DNA of 19,867 nucleotides from assembly GCA_009602725.1 (NCBI GenBank), contig WELB01000186.1, positions 10,336-30,202 on the forward strand, written 5' to 3'. Positions 19,813 through 19,867 of the stretch are shown here, one piece after another. Every line of letters starts with the position of its first letter. Within the stretch, counting starts at the first letter, position 1. The notes below the pieces were generated by a model, which was not told where the DNA came from, ran no database searches, and was given only the letters and a program-made list of their open reading frames with translations. The DNA comes from Spirogloea muscicola (taxonomy: Eukaryota; Streptophyta; Zygnematophyceae; Spirogloeales; Spirogloeaceae). The position numbers and the translations under genes are program-made.

Positions 19813-19867
19813 GGCGGGCGGCGCCACGCGCCCGGCGGCGCCGGCATCCGGCCGGCCCGCCGCCGCC

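Overview
The window is nuclear DNA from the green plant lineage, probably a green alga. Four points support this. The histone H3 gene has the plant H3.3 marks T31, Y41, H87 and L90. The NEMF/Rqc2 gene has the CCHC zinc knuckle seen in plant homologues. The genes carry many short introns of about 130-450 bp. A TTTAGGG-type (plant telomere-like) tract lies in one intron. I cannot name the species. The usual chlorophyte TGTAA polyadenylation signal is not evident after any of the genes.

Layout: (1) 1-3640 is a graveyard of 5'-truncated, rearranged copies of one LINE-like retrotransposon family in both orientations, including a reverse-transcriptase/nuclease remnant (2751-3540, minus) and a 139-bp near-perfect palindrome (372-510). 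(2) 3641-4283 is unique sequence without a gene. (3) 4284-6384 (minus) is a two-exon F-box/leucine-rich-repeat gene. (4) 6385-7713, the divergent intergenic region, is mostly the same retrotransposon family, including a 534-bp uninterrupted C-terminal reading frame. (5) 7714-14299 (plus) is a 13-exon NEMF/Rqc2 gene for ribosome-associated quality control, about 1296 residues. (6) 15113-15186 (minus) is tRNA-Thr(AGT). (7) 15476-16784 (plus) is a 4-exon histone H3.3 gene. (8) 17733-19812 (minus) is a 7-exon ING-family PHD-finger gene, convergent with H3.3.

The genes do not form an operon. NEMF (nascent-chain quality control) and the F-box protein (putative SCF substrate receptor) both touch ubiquitin-linked proteolysis. 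ING (putative H3K4me3 reader) and H3.3 are both chromatin proteins. I see no proof that these neighbourhoods are functional. All four protein genes begin in a GC-rich CCGCCATGG context. Exon structures were assigned by reading conserved protein families across splice sites; all joins keep frame, and H3.3 gives exactly 136 residues.

The most interesting items are the retrotransposon family with a conserved C-terminal tail ending SDLYVLTRGY-stop, its invasion of the F-box/NEMF promoter region, and two GC-AG first introns with nearly the same donor sequence.
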